Below are positions 33,354 to 42,823 of a DNA stretch of 64,000 bases, in pieces. The stretch is taken from contig NZ_JAAGLU010000021.1 of the NCBI RefSeq assembly GCF_010550245.1, positions 120,500 through 184,499 of the forward strand. Reading direction: 5' to 3'. The notes under the pieces are model-generated. The model had not been told where the DNA came from and did not search any database. It saw nothing but the letters and a program-made list of their open reading frames with translations. Both the position numbers and the translations under genes were made by a program. This DNA is from Streptomyces sp. SID12501. Lineage in GTDB: Bacteria > Actinomycetota > Actinomycetes > Streptomycetales > Streptomycetaceae. The first letter of the stretch is position 1, and each line of letters opens with the position of its first letter.

Positions 33354-34592
33354 ATGCACCCGGTCCGTACTCACGCCCGCACCCGCACCCCCCTCACCGT
33401 CATCGGCGGCGGCTTCACCGGTCTCACCGCCGCCATCGCGGCCGCCGAGGCGGGCGCCAAGGTCACCGTGCACGAGGCCCATCACACCCTCGGCGGCCGT
33501 GGCCGCACCGCCGAGGAGCCGTACCGTACGAACGAGGGCCCGCACGCCCTCTACAGCGGCGGCCCGCACTGGACCTGGCTCACCCGGCGCGACCTCATCG
33601 GCCCACTCGCCCCGCTCCCGCCCCTCGAAGCCGCCCGCTTCCACTTCCGCCACCAGGGCGCCCTGCGCCGCACCCCACCCCTCGCGATGCTCAAGCTCCT
33701 CCGCCACAGCGCCCGACAGGCGCCCACGGACGTCGACTTCATGACCTGGGCCACCGAGCAGGCGGGCGAGAAGGGCGCCCGGGCCGCCGCGCACTACTCC
33801 GCCGTCGCCCTCTTCCACCACGACCCCGGCACCCTGTCCGCCGCCTTCGTACAGGAACGCCTGCGCCGCGTCGCCACCCTCCCGCCCGAGGCCCACCACC
33901 CGCGCGGCGGCTGGGGCAGCGTCATCGACCGGATGGCCGCCCGCGCCTGGAACATGGGCGTACGGGTGGAGACCCTGTCCCGCGTCGACACGCTCCCCAA
34001 GGACACACCCGTCATCGTCGCCACCTCCCTCGACGCCGCCCGGCACCTCCTGCGCGACGACACCCTCACCTGGCCCGGCGCCCGTACGGTCCTCCTCGAC
34101 CTCGCCGTACGGACCCGGCGCGGCGACCCCTTCGTCGTCTCCGACCTGGACGCACCCGGCTGGCTGGAACGCTTCACCGCGCAGGACCGCACCCTCGCCC
34201 CGGCCGGCGAGCAGCTCCTCCAGGGCCAGTTCCCGATCGCACCGCACGCCTCCCGCGCCGAAGGCATCGCCCGCGCCGAACAAGTACTCGACCTGGCCTT
34301 CGACGGCTGGCGCGACCGCGTCACCTGGCGCCGCGAGGCCACCGCGAACGGCCGCACCGGCGCGGTCGACCTCCCGGGTACGAGCTGGCGCGACCGGCCC
34401 GCGATCGAACGCGGCGACGGTGTCTATCTCGCGGGCGACCAGGTGGCCGCCCCCGGCGTCCTCGCGGAGGTCTCGTTCAACAGCGCGCTGACCGCCGTAT
34501 CACTGGTACTGGGCACCCGACGAAACCGTGGCCGCCACGACCACCTCGACCCCCTCGGCCCTCTCAACCCTCTTGACCTCAAGCAAGCATGA
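33354..34592 (+). CDS. FAD-dependent oxidoreductase, phytoene-desaturase/PPO-like
   Basis: A 412-residue flavoprotein with the N-terminal dinucleotide fold TVIGGGFTGLTAAIAAAEAG and the following VTVHEAHHTLGGRGRT, typical of amine oxidase/phytoene desaturase-like enzymes. The C-terminal FAD motif GDGVYLAGDQVAAPGVLAEVSFNSAL is intact. The start has an AGGGAGA site. It is followed closely by a zinc-binding-type quinone reductase (34659) in the same direction, suggesting a small redox operon. Substrate unknown. Confidence 0.85.
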   Translation: MHPVRTHARTRTPLTVIGGGFTGLTAAIAAAEAGAKVTVHEAHHTLGGRGRTAEEPYRTNEGPHALYSGGPHWTWLTRRDLIGPLAPLPPLEAARFHFRHQGALRRTPPLAMLKLLRHSARQAPTDVDFMTWATEQAGEKGARAAAHYSAVALFHHDPGTLSAAFVQERLRRVATLPPEAHHPRGGWGSVIDRMAARAWNMGVRVETLSRVDTLPKDTPVIVATSLDAARHLLRDDTLTWPGARTVLLDLAVRTRRGDPFVVSDLDAPGWLERFTAQDRTLAPAGEQLLQGQFPIAPHASRAEGIARAEQVLDLAFDGWRDRVTWRREATANGRTGAVDLPGTSWRDRPAIERGDGVYLAGDQVAAPGVLAEVSFNSALTAVSLVLGTRRNRGRHDHLDPLGPLNPLDLKQA

Positions 34593-34658
34593 GGTTGAAG
34601 AGTGGCAGCAGCCCGAACACAAGGCCACACACCTGGCCACACACCTGGGGGACCCCTC

Positions 34659-35642
34659 ATGCACGCCATCCGCCTGCACACCTTCGGCCCCGCCGAGAAC
34701 CTCACCCACGAACAGGTCGAGGACCCGGCACCCGGTCCGGGCCAGGTCCGTATCGCCGTCGCCGCAGCCGGCGTACACCTCCTGGACACAGCCCTCCGCG
34801 AGGGCATCCAGGGCCCGGCACCCGCGCCCACCCCGCTGCCGACCGTCCCCGGCCGCGAGGTCGCCGGCACCGTCGACGCCCTCGGCGAGGGCACCCCGCA
34901 CCTGTGGCTCGGCAAGCGGGTCACCGCCCACCTCGGCTTCCAGCCCGGCGGATACGCCGAACTCGCCGTCACCGACATGGAACGCCTGCACGAGATCCCG
35001 GCAGACCTCGACTTCGCCCAGGCCGTCGCGATGATCGGCACAGGGCGTACGGCGATGGGAATCCTGCAGTTCACCGACCTCGGCCCCGACTCCGTGGCCG
35101 TCGTCCCGGCCGCCGCGGGCGGCATCGGCACCCTTCTCGTGCAGTACGCCCGGCACGCCGGCGCCACCGTGATCGGCCTGGCCGGAGGCCCGGCGAAGAC
35201 GGCCCAGGTCGCGGCGAACGGCGCCGATCTCGCCGTCGACTACACGGACCCCGCATGGCCGGAGAAGCTCCGCGCCTACCTCGGCGGCCGGTCCGCCACC
35301 GTCGTCTTCGACGGCGTGGGCGGCGACATCGCCCGCGAAGCCACAGCCCTCCTCTCCCCCACCGGACAACACCTCGTCTTCGGCCGGTCCGGCGAAGGCA
35401 TCCACACCGGCGGCGGCCCCTACCTGATCGAGGGCGTCTCCCAACAGGTCCTCGGCCCGGCCATGCTGGCCAAGACAGGCGGCCCCAACCCCCTCCGCAC
35501 CCTGGAACTCCGCGCCCTCACCGAAGCCGCCACCGGCCGCCTGACCCCGGCCATCCACCGCTTCCCCCTCACCGAGGCAGCCGCCGCCCACCGAGCCCTC
35601 GAAAACCGCGCCACAACCGGCAAGGTCGTGCTGGAACCATGA
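34659..35642 (+). CDS. NADPH:quinone reductase-like MDR family oxidoreductase
   Basis: A 327-residue medium-chain reductase without the structural zinc lobe, like quinone reductases. The substrate domain starts MHAIRLHTFGPAENL; GREVAGTVDALG and the Rossmann motif AAAGGIGTLLVQYARHAGA follow; it ends with the family's HRALENRATTGKVVLEP. GTG 34602 is an alternative start but lies within 10 bases of the upstream stop and lacks a good site. Probably co-transcribed with the FAD enzyme at 33354. Confidence 0.88.
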   Translation: MHAIRLHTFGPAENLTHEQVEDPAPGPGQVRIAVAAAGVHLLDTALREGIQGPAPAPTPLPTVPGREVAGTVDALGEGTPHLWLGKRVTAHLGFQPGGYAELAVTDMERLHEIPADLDFAQAVAMIGTGRTAMGILQFTDLGPDSVAVVPAAAGGIGTLLVQYARHAGATVIGLAGGPAKTAQVAANGADLAVDYTDPAWPEKLRAYLGGRSATVVFDGVGGDIAREATALLSPTGQHLVFGRSGEGIHTGGGPYLIEGVSQQVLGPAMLAKTGGPNPLRTLELRALTEAATGRLTPAIHRFPLTEAAAAHRALENRATTGKVVLEP

Positions 35643-35758
35643 CCAGCGGCTCTCCTCGCCCCCCACCCACCGCGTCCTCCGAAACCGCGCCACGACCGGC
35701 AGAGGGCGCTGGAGCCGTAACCAGCTGCCCCTGCCCCTGCACCACCGCCACGCCCCAC

Positions 35759-37180
35759 CTACCGCCCAGCCACCCGGTCCGCCACCCGAGCCAGCCGCGA
35801 CGACCGCTCACCACCCCCGGCCGACTCCCGCCGATCCGCCGCCCGGTACGTGACGTACATCCCCCGCACCCCCAGCCACCGCAACGGCTCCGGCTCCCAC
35901 TTCCGCACCCGATGCCCCACCCACGGCAGATCGGTCAGCTCGGTACGCCCCGCCTGCCCCGAGTCCAACTGCACCAGATCCCGCAACGTCCGCGCCGCGA
36001 GATTGGCGGTAGCGACCCCGGAACCGACGTAACCGCCCGCCCACCCCAACCCCGTCGACCGGTCCAGCGTCACCGTGGCACACCAGTCCCGCGGCACGCC
36101 CAACACCCCCGACCACGCGTGCGCCACCCGCACACCACCCAGCGAAGGAAAGAACCGCACGAGAATCTCCCGCAACGCCTCCACCGTCGCCGCCCGCGTA
36201 CGCCCGTCGTTGTCCGTCCGCGACCCGAACCGGTACGGCACCCCACGCCCACCCAACGCGATCCGCCCGTCCTCCGTCCGCTGCGCATACATGTACGCGT
36301 GCGCCATGTCCCCCAGCGCCTCCCGCCCCTCCCAACCGACCGACTCCCACTGCGCGTCCGTCAACGGCTCCGTCGCGATCATCGACGAGTTCATCGGTAG
36401 CCAGGTCCGCCGCTGGCCCTTCAACGACGCCGTGAAGCCCTCCGTACAGCGCAGCACATAGGGCGCGCGAACCGTCCCGTACGGCGTCACCGCGTGCCGC
36501 GCCCGGATCTCCGTCACCGGCGTCTGTTCACGAACCACAACGCCCAGCGCCTCGACCGCCGCCGCAAGCCCCCTGACCAGCTTCACCGGATGCAACCGCG
36601 CCCCGTGCGGCGTCCACGACGACCCCAGAGCACCCGCCACCCGCACCCGCTCGGCGGTCGCGTCGGCGCCGTACAACTCACGGTTGTCCTCCCCGTACGA
36701 CACTTCCACCTCGTGGAAGTCCCTCAGCCGCGCCAACTGGGCAGGCGTACAAGCGACTTCCAGCACACCCCCGCGACGGATGTCGGCATCGATGCCCTCC
36801 GCCCCCGCCACCCGCACCACTTCACCGACGGTGTCGTTCATGGCCCGCTGAAGCCGTACGGCCGCCTCCTGACCGTGCACGCGCGCGTACCGGTCCCGCC
36901 CCGCGATCCCGTTGTACAGCCAGCCCCCGTTGCGCCCCGAAGCCCCGTACCCGCAGAACTCCTTCTCCAGTACGACGATCCGGAGAAACGGCGCCGCCTT
37001 CTTCAGGTAGTACGCCGTCCACAACCCCGTGTACCCACCCCCGACGATCACGACATCCGCCGTCGCGTCCCCGTCGAGAGGCGCACGCGGGGCGGGCAGA
37101 CCGTCCTGCGCGTACCAGAACGAAACCCGCCCGTCGACGTGCCCACCGACCGCACCCGAACCGCCATCCGCGCTGCTCAT
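35759..37180 (-). CDS. FAD-dependent oxidoreductase, DadA/glycine-oxidase (DAO) family
   Basis: A 473-residue flavoenzyme of the D-amino acid/glycine oxidase family. The N-terminal FAD motif is ADVVIVGGGYTGLWTAYYL and the next conserved patch is CGYGASGRNGGWLYNG. Later stretches include HPVKLVRGLAAAVEALGV, VLRCTEGFTASLKG and the GLGWAGGYVGSGVATANLAAR end motif. It probably oxidises an amine or amino acid. The start is ATG 37180, 11 bases after the rhomboid-like gene, so the pair is an operon. The same frame runs further upstream but only as shadow. Confidence 0.87.
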   Translation of the reverse strand: MSSADGGSGAVGGHVDGRVSFWYAQDGLPAPRAPLDGDATADVVIVGGGYTGLWTAYYLKKAAPFLRIVVLEKEFCGYGASGRNGGWLYNGIAGRDRYARVHGQEAAVRLQRAMNDTVGEVVRVAGAEGIDADIRRGGVLEVACTPAQLARLRDFHEVEVSYGEDNRELYGADATAERVRVAGALGSSWTPHGARLHPVKLVRGLAAAVEALGVVVREQTPVTEIRARHAVTPYGTVRAPYVLRCTEGFTASLKGQRRTWLPMNSSMIATEPLTDAQWESVGWEGREALGDMAHAYMYAQRTEDGRIALGGRGVPYRFGSRTDNDGRTRAATVEALREILVRFFPSLGGVRVAHAWSGVLGVPRDWCATVTLDRSTGLGWAGGYVGSGVATANLAARTLRDLVQLDSGQAGRTELTDLPWVGHRVRKWEPEPLRWLGVRGMYVTYRAADRRESAGGGERSSRLARVADRVAGR

Positions 37181-37191
37181 AGCGCCGGACG

Positions 37192-37845
37192 TTAACGCCT
37201 CACCGCCCCCGATGTCTCCTTCGGATTCCGCACCTCCACACCCCGCCCACGCGTCAACGGCCAGCAGGCGAACCCGATCAGCGCCGCAGTGAAGTGCCCC
37301 AGATCGGTGAACGTCGGCGAGCCGAGAAGCGGCACCCCGTACACACCGACAACGCCCACCACATACACGTACCGCCACGGCCGCGCGATCCGATACGCGA
37401 ACACGGCCACGACCCCCGCCAGCCCGTAACTCACCCCGAAATCCATCGTGTCCGCCGCCGACGCAGGCGCCGAACCGTCCCGGATCGCCCGCCACACCGC
37501 ACCCTGACTGACCAACGTCGCCAGCACATGAGCACTCACCCACACGACCAGCCACCGCACGGTCCCCAACCACCGCTCGACCGACGCGTGAAACACCGAA
37601 TACAGCACCAGATACGGGGTCCACCACCCGTCGATCCACATCGCACTGGAGATCAGCACACGCACCGGATGGTCCGACAGCTCATTGATGTTCGTCGACC
37701 GCTGCCGCAGGAACTCCTCCTGGAACTCCGCCGACATGTGATGCACCGCCACAGTCGTGAGGAACAGGACGAGCAGCCACACGTAGGTGCCCGGAGCACT
37801 ACGGACGTACGCCCACACCCCACGCGGACCCACCGGAATTCGCAT
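37192..37845 (-). CDS. rhomboid-like membrane protein
   Basis: A 217-residue membrane protein with about six helices, beginning with a short cytoplasmic leader and YVWLLVLFLTTVAV. The layout and the late motifs MDFGVSYGLAGV and LGHFTAALIGFACW correspond to the rhomboid serine-protease core: a Ser in a GxS-like turn and a His in the last helix. The canonical GxSG is GVSYG here, so catalytic ability is uncertain. It precedes the DAO-family oxidase gene by 11 bases and is divergent from the kinase at 37879. Confidence 0.75.
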   Translation of the reverse strand: MRIPVGPRGVWAYVRSAPGTYVWLLVLFLTTVAVHHMSAEFQEEFLRQRSTNINELSDHPVRVLISSAMWIDGWWTPYLVLYSVFHASVERWLGTVRWLVVWVSAHVLATLVSQGAVWRAIRDGSAPASAADTMDFGVSYGLAGVVAVFAYRIARPWRYVYVVGVVGVYGVPLLGSPTFTDLGHFTAALIGFACWPLTRGRGVEVRNPKETSGAVRR

Positions 37846-37878
37846 GCCTCAATTTACTCACGCACATAAAGTCGGCCA

Positions 37879-38775
37879 GTGATCCCCGTCCCCATCCACA
37901 TCCACGTCCCTGACGAACTGGCCGCCACCCAGCTCAAGTACAACGGCGAGGCGGGCCGCGCCTTCATCACCGCGCTCCCGGCCCGCGCCAACGACTTCCT
38001 CGACCGCTGGAACCTACGCGTCGACGGCCGGACCATGCACGGCGTAACGGCCCTGGTCCTCCCGGTACTCCGCCCCGACGACACCCCGGCCGTCCTGAAA
38101 CTCCAGCTCCTGGACGACGAGAGCGAGGGCGAACCGACCGCCCTGCGCCTCTGGAACGGCGACCACGCGGTACACCTCCTGGACCACGACCCCACCACCG
38201 GAACGATGCTCCTGGAACGCCTCGACCACACCCGAATGCTCTCCCACCACCCCGACGCCCACGAAGCCACCCTGATCATCGCCGACCTACTGACCCACCT
38301 CACGGCAATACCGGCCCCACCGGGCATCCGCCGCCTCGGCGACATCGCGGCACGAATGCTGGACCGAGCACCACAAACACTCCCCCGGATCCCGGACCCC
38401 GAGGCCCGCACCCTCCTCCAGGACTGCGCGGCGGCCCTGCGCGAAGTCGCCCCCGACCCCGGCGACCGCCTCCTCCACTGGGACCTCCACGACGAGAACG
38501 TCCTCGCCGCCACCCGCGCCCCCTGGCTGGCGATCGACCCGAAACCCCTGGCGGGAGACCCGGCCTTCGACCTCTGGCCGGCCCTCAACAACCGCTTCGA
38601 CCCCGCCGACATCCTCTGGCGCTTCGACGCCCTGACGGAGGCCCTGACCCTGGACCGGGAACGGGCACGCGCGTGGACCCTCGCCAGGGTGCTGCAGAAC
38701 GCCCTGTGGAACATCGAGGACGGGGATCCGCTGGAGGAGACGGACCTGGAAATCGTGCGACGGCTGCGCGTCTGA
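37879..38775 (+). CDS. aminoglycoside 6-phosphotransferase-like kinase (APH(6)/hydroxyurea kinase family)
   Basis: A 298-residue kinase of the streptomycin/hydroxyurea phosphotransferase family. It shows AVLKLQLLDDESEGEPTAL for ATP binding, the catalytic LLHWDLHDENVLAA and the metal-binding AIDPKPLAGDPAFDLWP. Such enzymes inactivate streptomycin by 6-phosphorylation when clustered with biosynthesis genes; here no streptomycin genes are near, so it may be a housekeeping or silent resistance enzyme. GTG 37879. Confidence 0.87.
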   Translation: MIPVPIHIHVPDELAATQLKYNGEAGRAFITALPARANDFLDRWNLRVDGRTMHGVTALVLPVLRPDDTPAVLKLQLLDDESEGEPTALRLWNGDHAVHLLDHDPTTGTMLLERLDHTRMLSHHPDAHEATLIIADLLTHLTAIPAPPGIRRLGDIAARMLDRAPQTLPRIPDPEARTLLQDCAAALREVAPDPGDRLLHWDLHDENVLAATRAPWLAIDPKPLAGDPAFDLWPALNNRFDPADILWRFDALTEALTLDRERARAWTLARVLQNALWNIEDGDPLEETDLEIVRRLRV

Positions 38776-38816
38776 CCAGTCATAGCCCCGGCATCACACG
38801 GGCGCGAACACGAAGA

Positions 38817-38847
38817 AGCCCAGGCCAGCTTGGGGCTGACCTGGGCT
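38817..38847. terminator. hairpin between kinase gene and tRNA-Thr
   Basis: AGCCCAGG/CCTGGGCT arms extend inward with one G-T pair. It can end both the plus-strand kinase transcript and the minus-strand tRNA. Confidence 0.75.
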
Positions 38848-38851
38848 GTTG

Positions 38852-38925
38852 AGCCCCCTATCGGATTCGAACCGATGACCTGCTCATTACAAGTGAGCTG
38901 CTCGTTCCAGCTGAGCTAAGGAGGC
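38852..38925 (-). tRNA. tRNA-Thr (anticodon UGU)
   Basis: Seventy-four bases fold as a tRNA on the minus strand. Acceptor GCCTCCT pairs with AGGGGGC (one G-U), D arm GCTC/GAGC, anticodon stem GCTCA/TGAGC around loop CTTGTAA, and T arm with the canonical GGTTCGAATCC. The anticodon TGT reads ACA. CCA is not encoded. Confidence 0.95.
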
Positions 38926-39102
38926 ACCGCGCACCACAACGCCGTACGCGGAGGCGGCTCCACTGTACACAGAGCGCGATGCCCCGAGCCACGGAGTTCG
39001 CGGCTGACCTCGGTCTCGAAAACCAAACGTAACCATCCGCGCACCCGTTCGTTGATCGCCCTGACGTGCTGTTCCGAAGATCGGATCGTCGGGGAGGGAT
39101 TC

Positions 39103-40518
39103 ATGGGGGAGCCGGGGAAGTCGGTGGAGAAGCCGGGGCTGGAAGCGGTGACGGGCGAGGAGGCCGAGCGGATCAAGCGTGAGGCCCTCGGTATCGGCGA
39201 CCGTCGCAAGCACCACCAGCGCGCGGCGACTCCGCTGAAGGGGCACGTCAAGGAGCCGGAGACGCGGCACCGTCTGTACCGCTTCCGCTTCTATCCGACC
39301 GCCGAGCAGGCGGAGCAGTTGGGGAAGACGTTCGGTGCCTGTCGGTGGGTCTACAACGAGGGGCTGGCGCTGCGGTCCGGGGCGTGGGAGCGGCACCGGG
39401 TGAATGTGGGGTTCGCGGAGTCGTGCCGGGCGTTGACGGGCTGGAAGCGGGTGGAGGGGACGGGGTGGCTCGGGGAGGTGTCTTCGACGGTGCTTCAGCA
39501 GTCGTTGCGGCATCTTGATCAGGCGTTCGGGCGGTTCTTAAAGGGGTCGGGGAAGCATCCGCAGCGGAAGAGGAAGGGGCGGTCGCGGGATTCGGCGACG
39601 TATGTGCGGACGGGGTTCAGGTGGGCCGAGGATCCGGAGCGGCCGGGTACGGGGTTGATCACGCTGGCGAAGCAGTCGGGGCCGCTGGATGTTCGTTGGT
39701 CGCGGGCGCTGCCTGCGGGGGTCGTGCCGGTGCGTCTGTCGGTGACGCGGGACCGGGCGGGGCGTTACTTCGTGTCGACGCTCGTGGAGGAGCGGATTGC
39801 GCCTCTCCCCGCTGCGTTTGTGCCGGGTTCGCGGGCGCCGAGGGCGGTGGGGCTGGATCTGGGGTTGGCGTCGCTCGTCACTCTGGATGACGGGACGAAG
39901 GTCGATCATCCGCGTCTGTTGAGGCGGTACGCGGAGAAGTTGGTTCGGTTGCAGCGGGAGTTGCACAAGAAGGTGAGGGGTTCGGCCAACCGGGACAAGG
40001 TGAGGCAGAAGATCGCGCGTCTCTACGCGCTCATCAGTGACGTACGCAAGGACATGTTGGACCAGTTCACGACCCGCCTGGTGCGCGAGAACCAAGTGCT
40101 CGTGGTGGAGGATCTGGCCATTGAGAACCTGATGCGTCGGGCGCGTGGCAAGGGTCGGCGGCGTAAGGCGAAGCTGAACGAGGCGATCCTCGATGCCGGG
40201 TGGGGTGAGTTGTTGCGGCAGCTGCGGTACAAGTGCGAGTGGTACGGGCGGACGCTGGTGATCGTCGACCGGTTCTTCCCCTCCACACGGCGTTGCTCCG
40301 GCTGTCATACCAAGGGTCCGAAGCTGGATGTCTCGGTGCGGGAGTGGACGTGTGCCGAGTGTGGGGTCGTCCATGACCGGGATGTGAATGCGGCTGTGAA
40401 CCTTCGGGACGAGGGGCTGCGGCTGTATTGGCTGGTGGCGGCCGGGCTGCCGCCCTCGAAGGGAGTACCGGCGCTGATCAGGGCGTCGGAGCTGGAGGAC
40501 TGCCTGCTGGCCGCTTAG
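39103..40518 (+). CDS. tnpB: TnpB RNA-guided nuclease-like protein of the IS200/IS605-IS607 group (OrfB), no TnpA
   Basis: A 471-residue TnpB. The N-terminal helix-turn-helix-like part has YRFRFYPTAEQAEQLGKTFGACRWVYNEGL. The RuvC-like nuclease triad is complete: Asp 252 in VGLDLGLAS, Glu 336 in VVEDLAIENL and Asp 427 in HDRDVNAAVNL. Between the last two is a zinc finger CSGC...CAEC. TnpB proteins use an RNA from the element's right end to cut DNA and so favour retention of the transposon. No tnpA transposase is adjacent. ATG 39103 has GGGAGGG at good spacing; the extra N-terminal 50 residues are hydrophilic. Confidence 0.94.
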   Translation: MGEPGKSVEKPGLEAVTGEEAERIKREALGIGDRRKHHQRAATPLKGHVKEPETRHRLYRFRFYPTAEQAEQLGKTFGACRWVYNEGLALRSGAWERHRVNVGFAESCRALTGWKRVEGTGWLGEVSSTVLQQSLRHLDQAFGRFLKGSGKHPQRKRKGRSRDSATYVRTGFRWAEDPERPGTGLITLAKQSGPLDVRWSRALPAGVVPVRLSVTRDRAGRYFVSTLVEERIAPLPAAFVPGSRAPRAVGLDLGLASLVTLDDGTKVDHPRLLRRYAEKLVRLQRELHKKVRGSANRDKVRQKIARLYALISDVRKDMLDQFTTRLVRENQVLVVEDLAIENLMRRARGKGRRRKAKLNEAILDAGWGELLRQLRYKCEWYGRTLVIVDRFFPSTRRCSGCHTKGPKLDVSVREWTCAECGVVHDRDVNAAVNLRDEGLRLYWLVAAGLPPSKGVPALIRASELEDCLLAA

Positions 40519-40640
40519 GGGCGGCTGGGTGGTACGGACCGACGGGCCGTCGGCCGGAATGCCTGTGGAGCGCGTGTAAGACCGTTCGGGCGCAGTTCTT
40601 GAGGGCTGTGTGCGTCGGCGGTGCGTGATGAAGCAGGAAG
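40400..40640 (+). ncRNA. candidate right-end guide (omega) RNA of the TnpB element
   Basis: By analogy with other TnpB elements, the guide RNA scaffold overlaps the 3' end of tnpB and the non-coding right end, followed by a guide taken from flanking DNA. The stretch after the stop contains GC-rich arms (GACGGGCCGTC) and then becomes less structured near 40630-40650, where the element probably ends. Boundaries are guesses. Confidence 0.3.
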
Positions 40641-40683
40641 CCGCGAGGCCAGGTCAAAAGGCGATTGCTCGGTCATCTCATAG

Positions 40684-40839
40684 GTTTCCGTCTCGAAAAT
40701 TTCCGCGAAGTTCACACTCCCCCAGCTACTGACAGACGTCGAAACCCCGGGTACCGTCCAGATTCAGTCCGCGTACGTGGACTACACCACCTTCCACTAC
40801 GGATCGTCCGGCACGTTCCTGCCGGTGAAGGGGGCCTAG
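40684..40839 (+). pseudogene. possible 3' remnant of an interrupted gene before msiK
   Basis: An open frame without a usable start, ending TAG at 40837-40839, only 5 bases before msiK. The last 35 codons have the strong G/C third-position bias of real genes and read PGTVQIQSAYVDYTTFHYG then SSGTFLPVKGA. The frame is closed upstream by TAG at 40681, close to the inferred right end of the TnpB element. The parent protein is not recognised; a leader peptide is the alternative. Confidence 0.35.
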
Positions 40840-40844
40840 TACCC

Positions 40845-41981
<1,137 letters not shown>

Positions 41982-41998
41982 GACGCGATCTGAACACC

Positions 41999-42030
41999 GA
42001 AGGGCCCCGCGGCTTGCCGCGGGGCCCTTC
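41999..42030 (+). terminator. msiK terminator, perfect 14-base arms
   Basis: GAAGGGCCCCGCGG and its complement around a CTTG tetraloop, 17 bases after the msiK stop. Confidence 0.92.
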
Positions 42031-42181
42031 GCGCGCCCGCCGGCCGGAAGCCCGATATCCCGGCAGACCGGTCGTTTCGAATCGCGTACGTCAACGCCCT
42101 ACCCACAAATTGGCGCCAATCCATCCCCCGATTGGGTGACTGAATGTCGCCAAATCAGCACTGAGCGCTACCCTCACTCGC

Positions 42182-42631
42182 GTGAAGCACTCCACTAACC
42201 AACTGACGCGAAGTGGCCGTGGCCCCGCCCGCCGGATCGGCCGTAGCCTCGCCCTTGTCCTGCCCGTCGTCCTGGTGCTGTCCGGGACCCTCGCGGTCAC
42301 CCGAGTCAACTGGTCGGGGAATCCCTCGGACTCGGTGCTCACCGCCTCCTCCGAGGACCTGGCCGCCCGGGCCGCCGCCGCCCCCGCACCGCAGGACGTC
42401 CTGCGCGACCAGCTTCTCCTGGAGCTCCAGGAGAAGGATCCCGGCACCGCCCTCACCCACCTGCAGCAGGCGGTGAACGGCCGCCCGTCGCTGGCGAGGC
42501 ACTGCACCTCGATCGCCCGTTCTCTGGGCCGTGCAGCGGTCCGCATGTACGGCCCGTCACGCGCCCAGTCGTACGCCCGCCCGGTCTGCGACACGTCCTT
42601 CGCCACGGGAGTGGCGGCAGCCCACAGCTAA
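42182..42631 (+). CDS. hypothetical membrane-anchored protein
   Basis: A 149-residue protein with an Arg-rich start and one hydrophobic segment (SLALVLPVVLVLSGTLAV, residues about 22-40) acting as signal anchor. The outer part is Ala-rich and helical (DVLRDQLLLELQEKDPGTALTHLQQAVNGR) and ends with two Cys (HCTSI and PVCDTSF) that may form a disulfide. GTG start 42182. A similar gene follows msiK in other Streptomyces; function unknown. Confidence 0.75.
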   Translation: MKHSTNQLTRSGRGPARRIGRSLALVLPVVLVLSGTLAVTRVNWSGNPSDSVLTASSEDLAARAAAAPAPQDVLRDQLLLELQEKDPGTALTHLQQAVNGRPSLARHCTSIARSLGRAAVRMYGPSRAQSYARPVCDTSFATGVAAAHS

Positions 42632-42639
42632 ACCGTCAG

Positions 42640-42684
42640 GCGCCCCTGTCAGGCGCCCCGTAGGGGCACGCCTGACAGGGGCGC
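42640..42684. terminator. compound hairpin, perfect 16-base arms
   Basis: Arms 42640-42655 and 42669-42684 are exact complements, with a nested CCCC/GGGG stem inside. It follows the membrane-anchored protein gene by 8 bases and runs directly into repeat copy 3. Confidence 0.85.
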
Positions 42685-42745
42685 GGGGCTCTGTCCAATA
42701 TGCGGCTCCGCCGCGTGGGCGCGACCAGCCCCCACCGACCCGCAG
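42678..42745. repeat. interspersed Streptomyces repeat, copy 3
   Basis: GGGGCGCGGGGCTCTG, TGCGGCTCCGCCGCG and GGGCGCGACCAGCCCCCACCGACCCGCAG match copy 1 at 13011-13089. It sits in the gap before the nucleotidyltransferase gene. Confidence 0.8.
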
Positions 42746-42823
42746 AATCCCCACCACAGCCTCGCCCACAGTCCCGCCCCACCTGCCCCGCGAAACCCGC
42801 GGAGCGCCCCGTACAGTTCGGAC

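Noticed and set aside
33183..34283. Minus-strand Gly/Val-rich frame opposite the FAD oxidoreductase
   Set aside because: Shadow of a gene with clear FAD motifs on the plus strand.
38926..39102. tnpA transposase or ISC-type left-end partner of TnpB
   Set aside because: The space is only 177 bases and holds no frame with Y1 or serine recombinase motifs.
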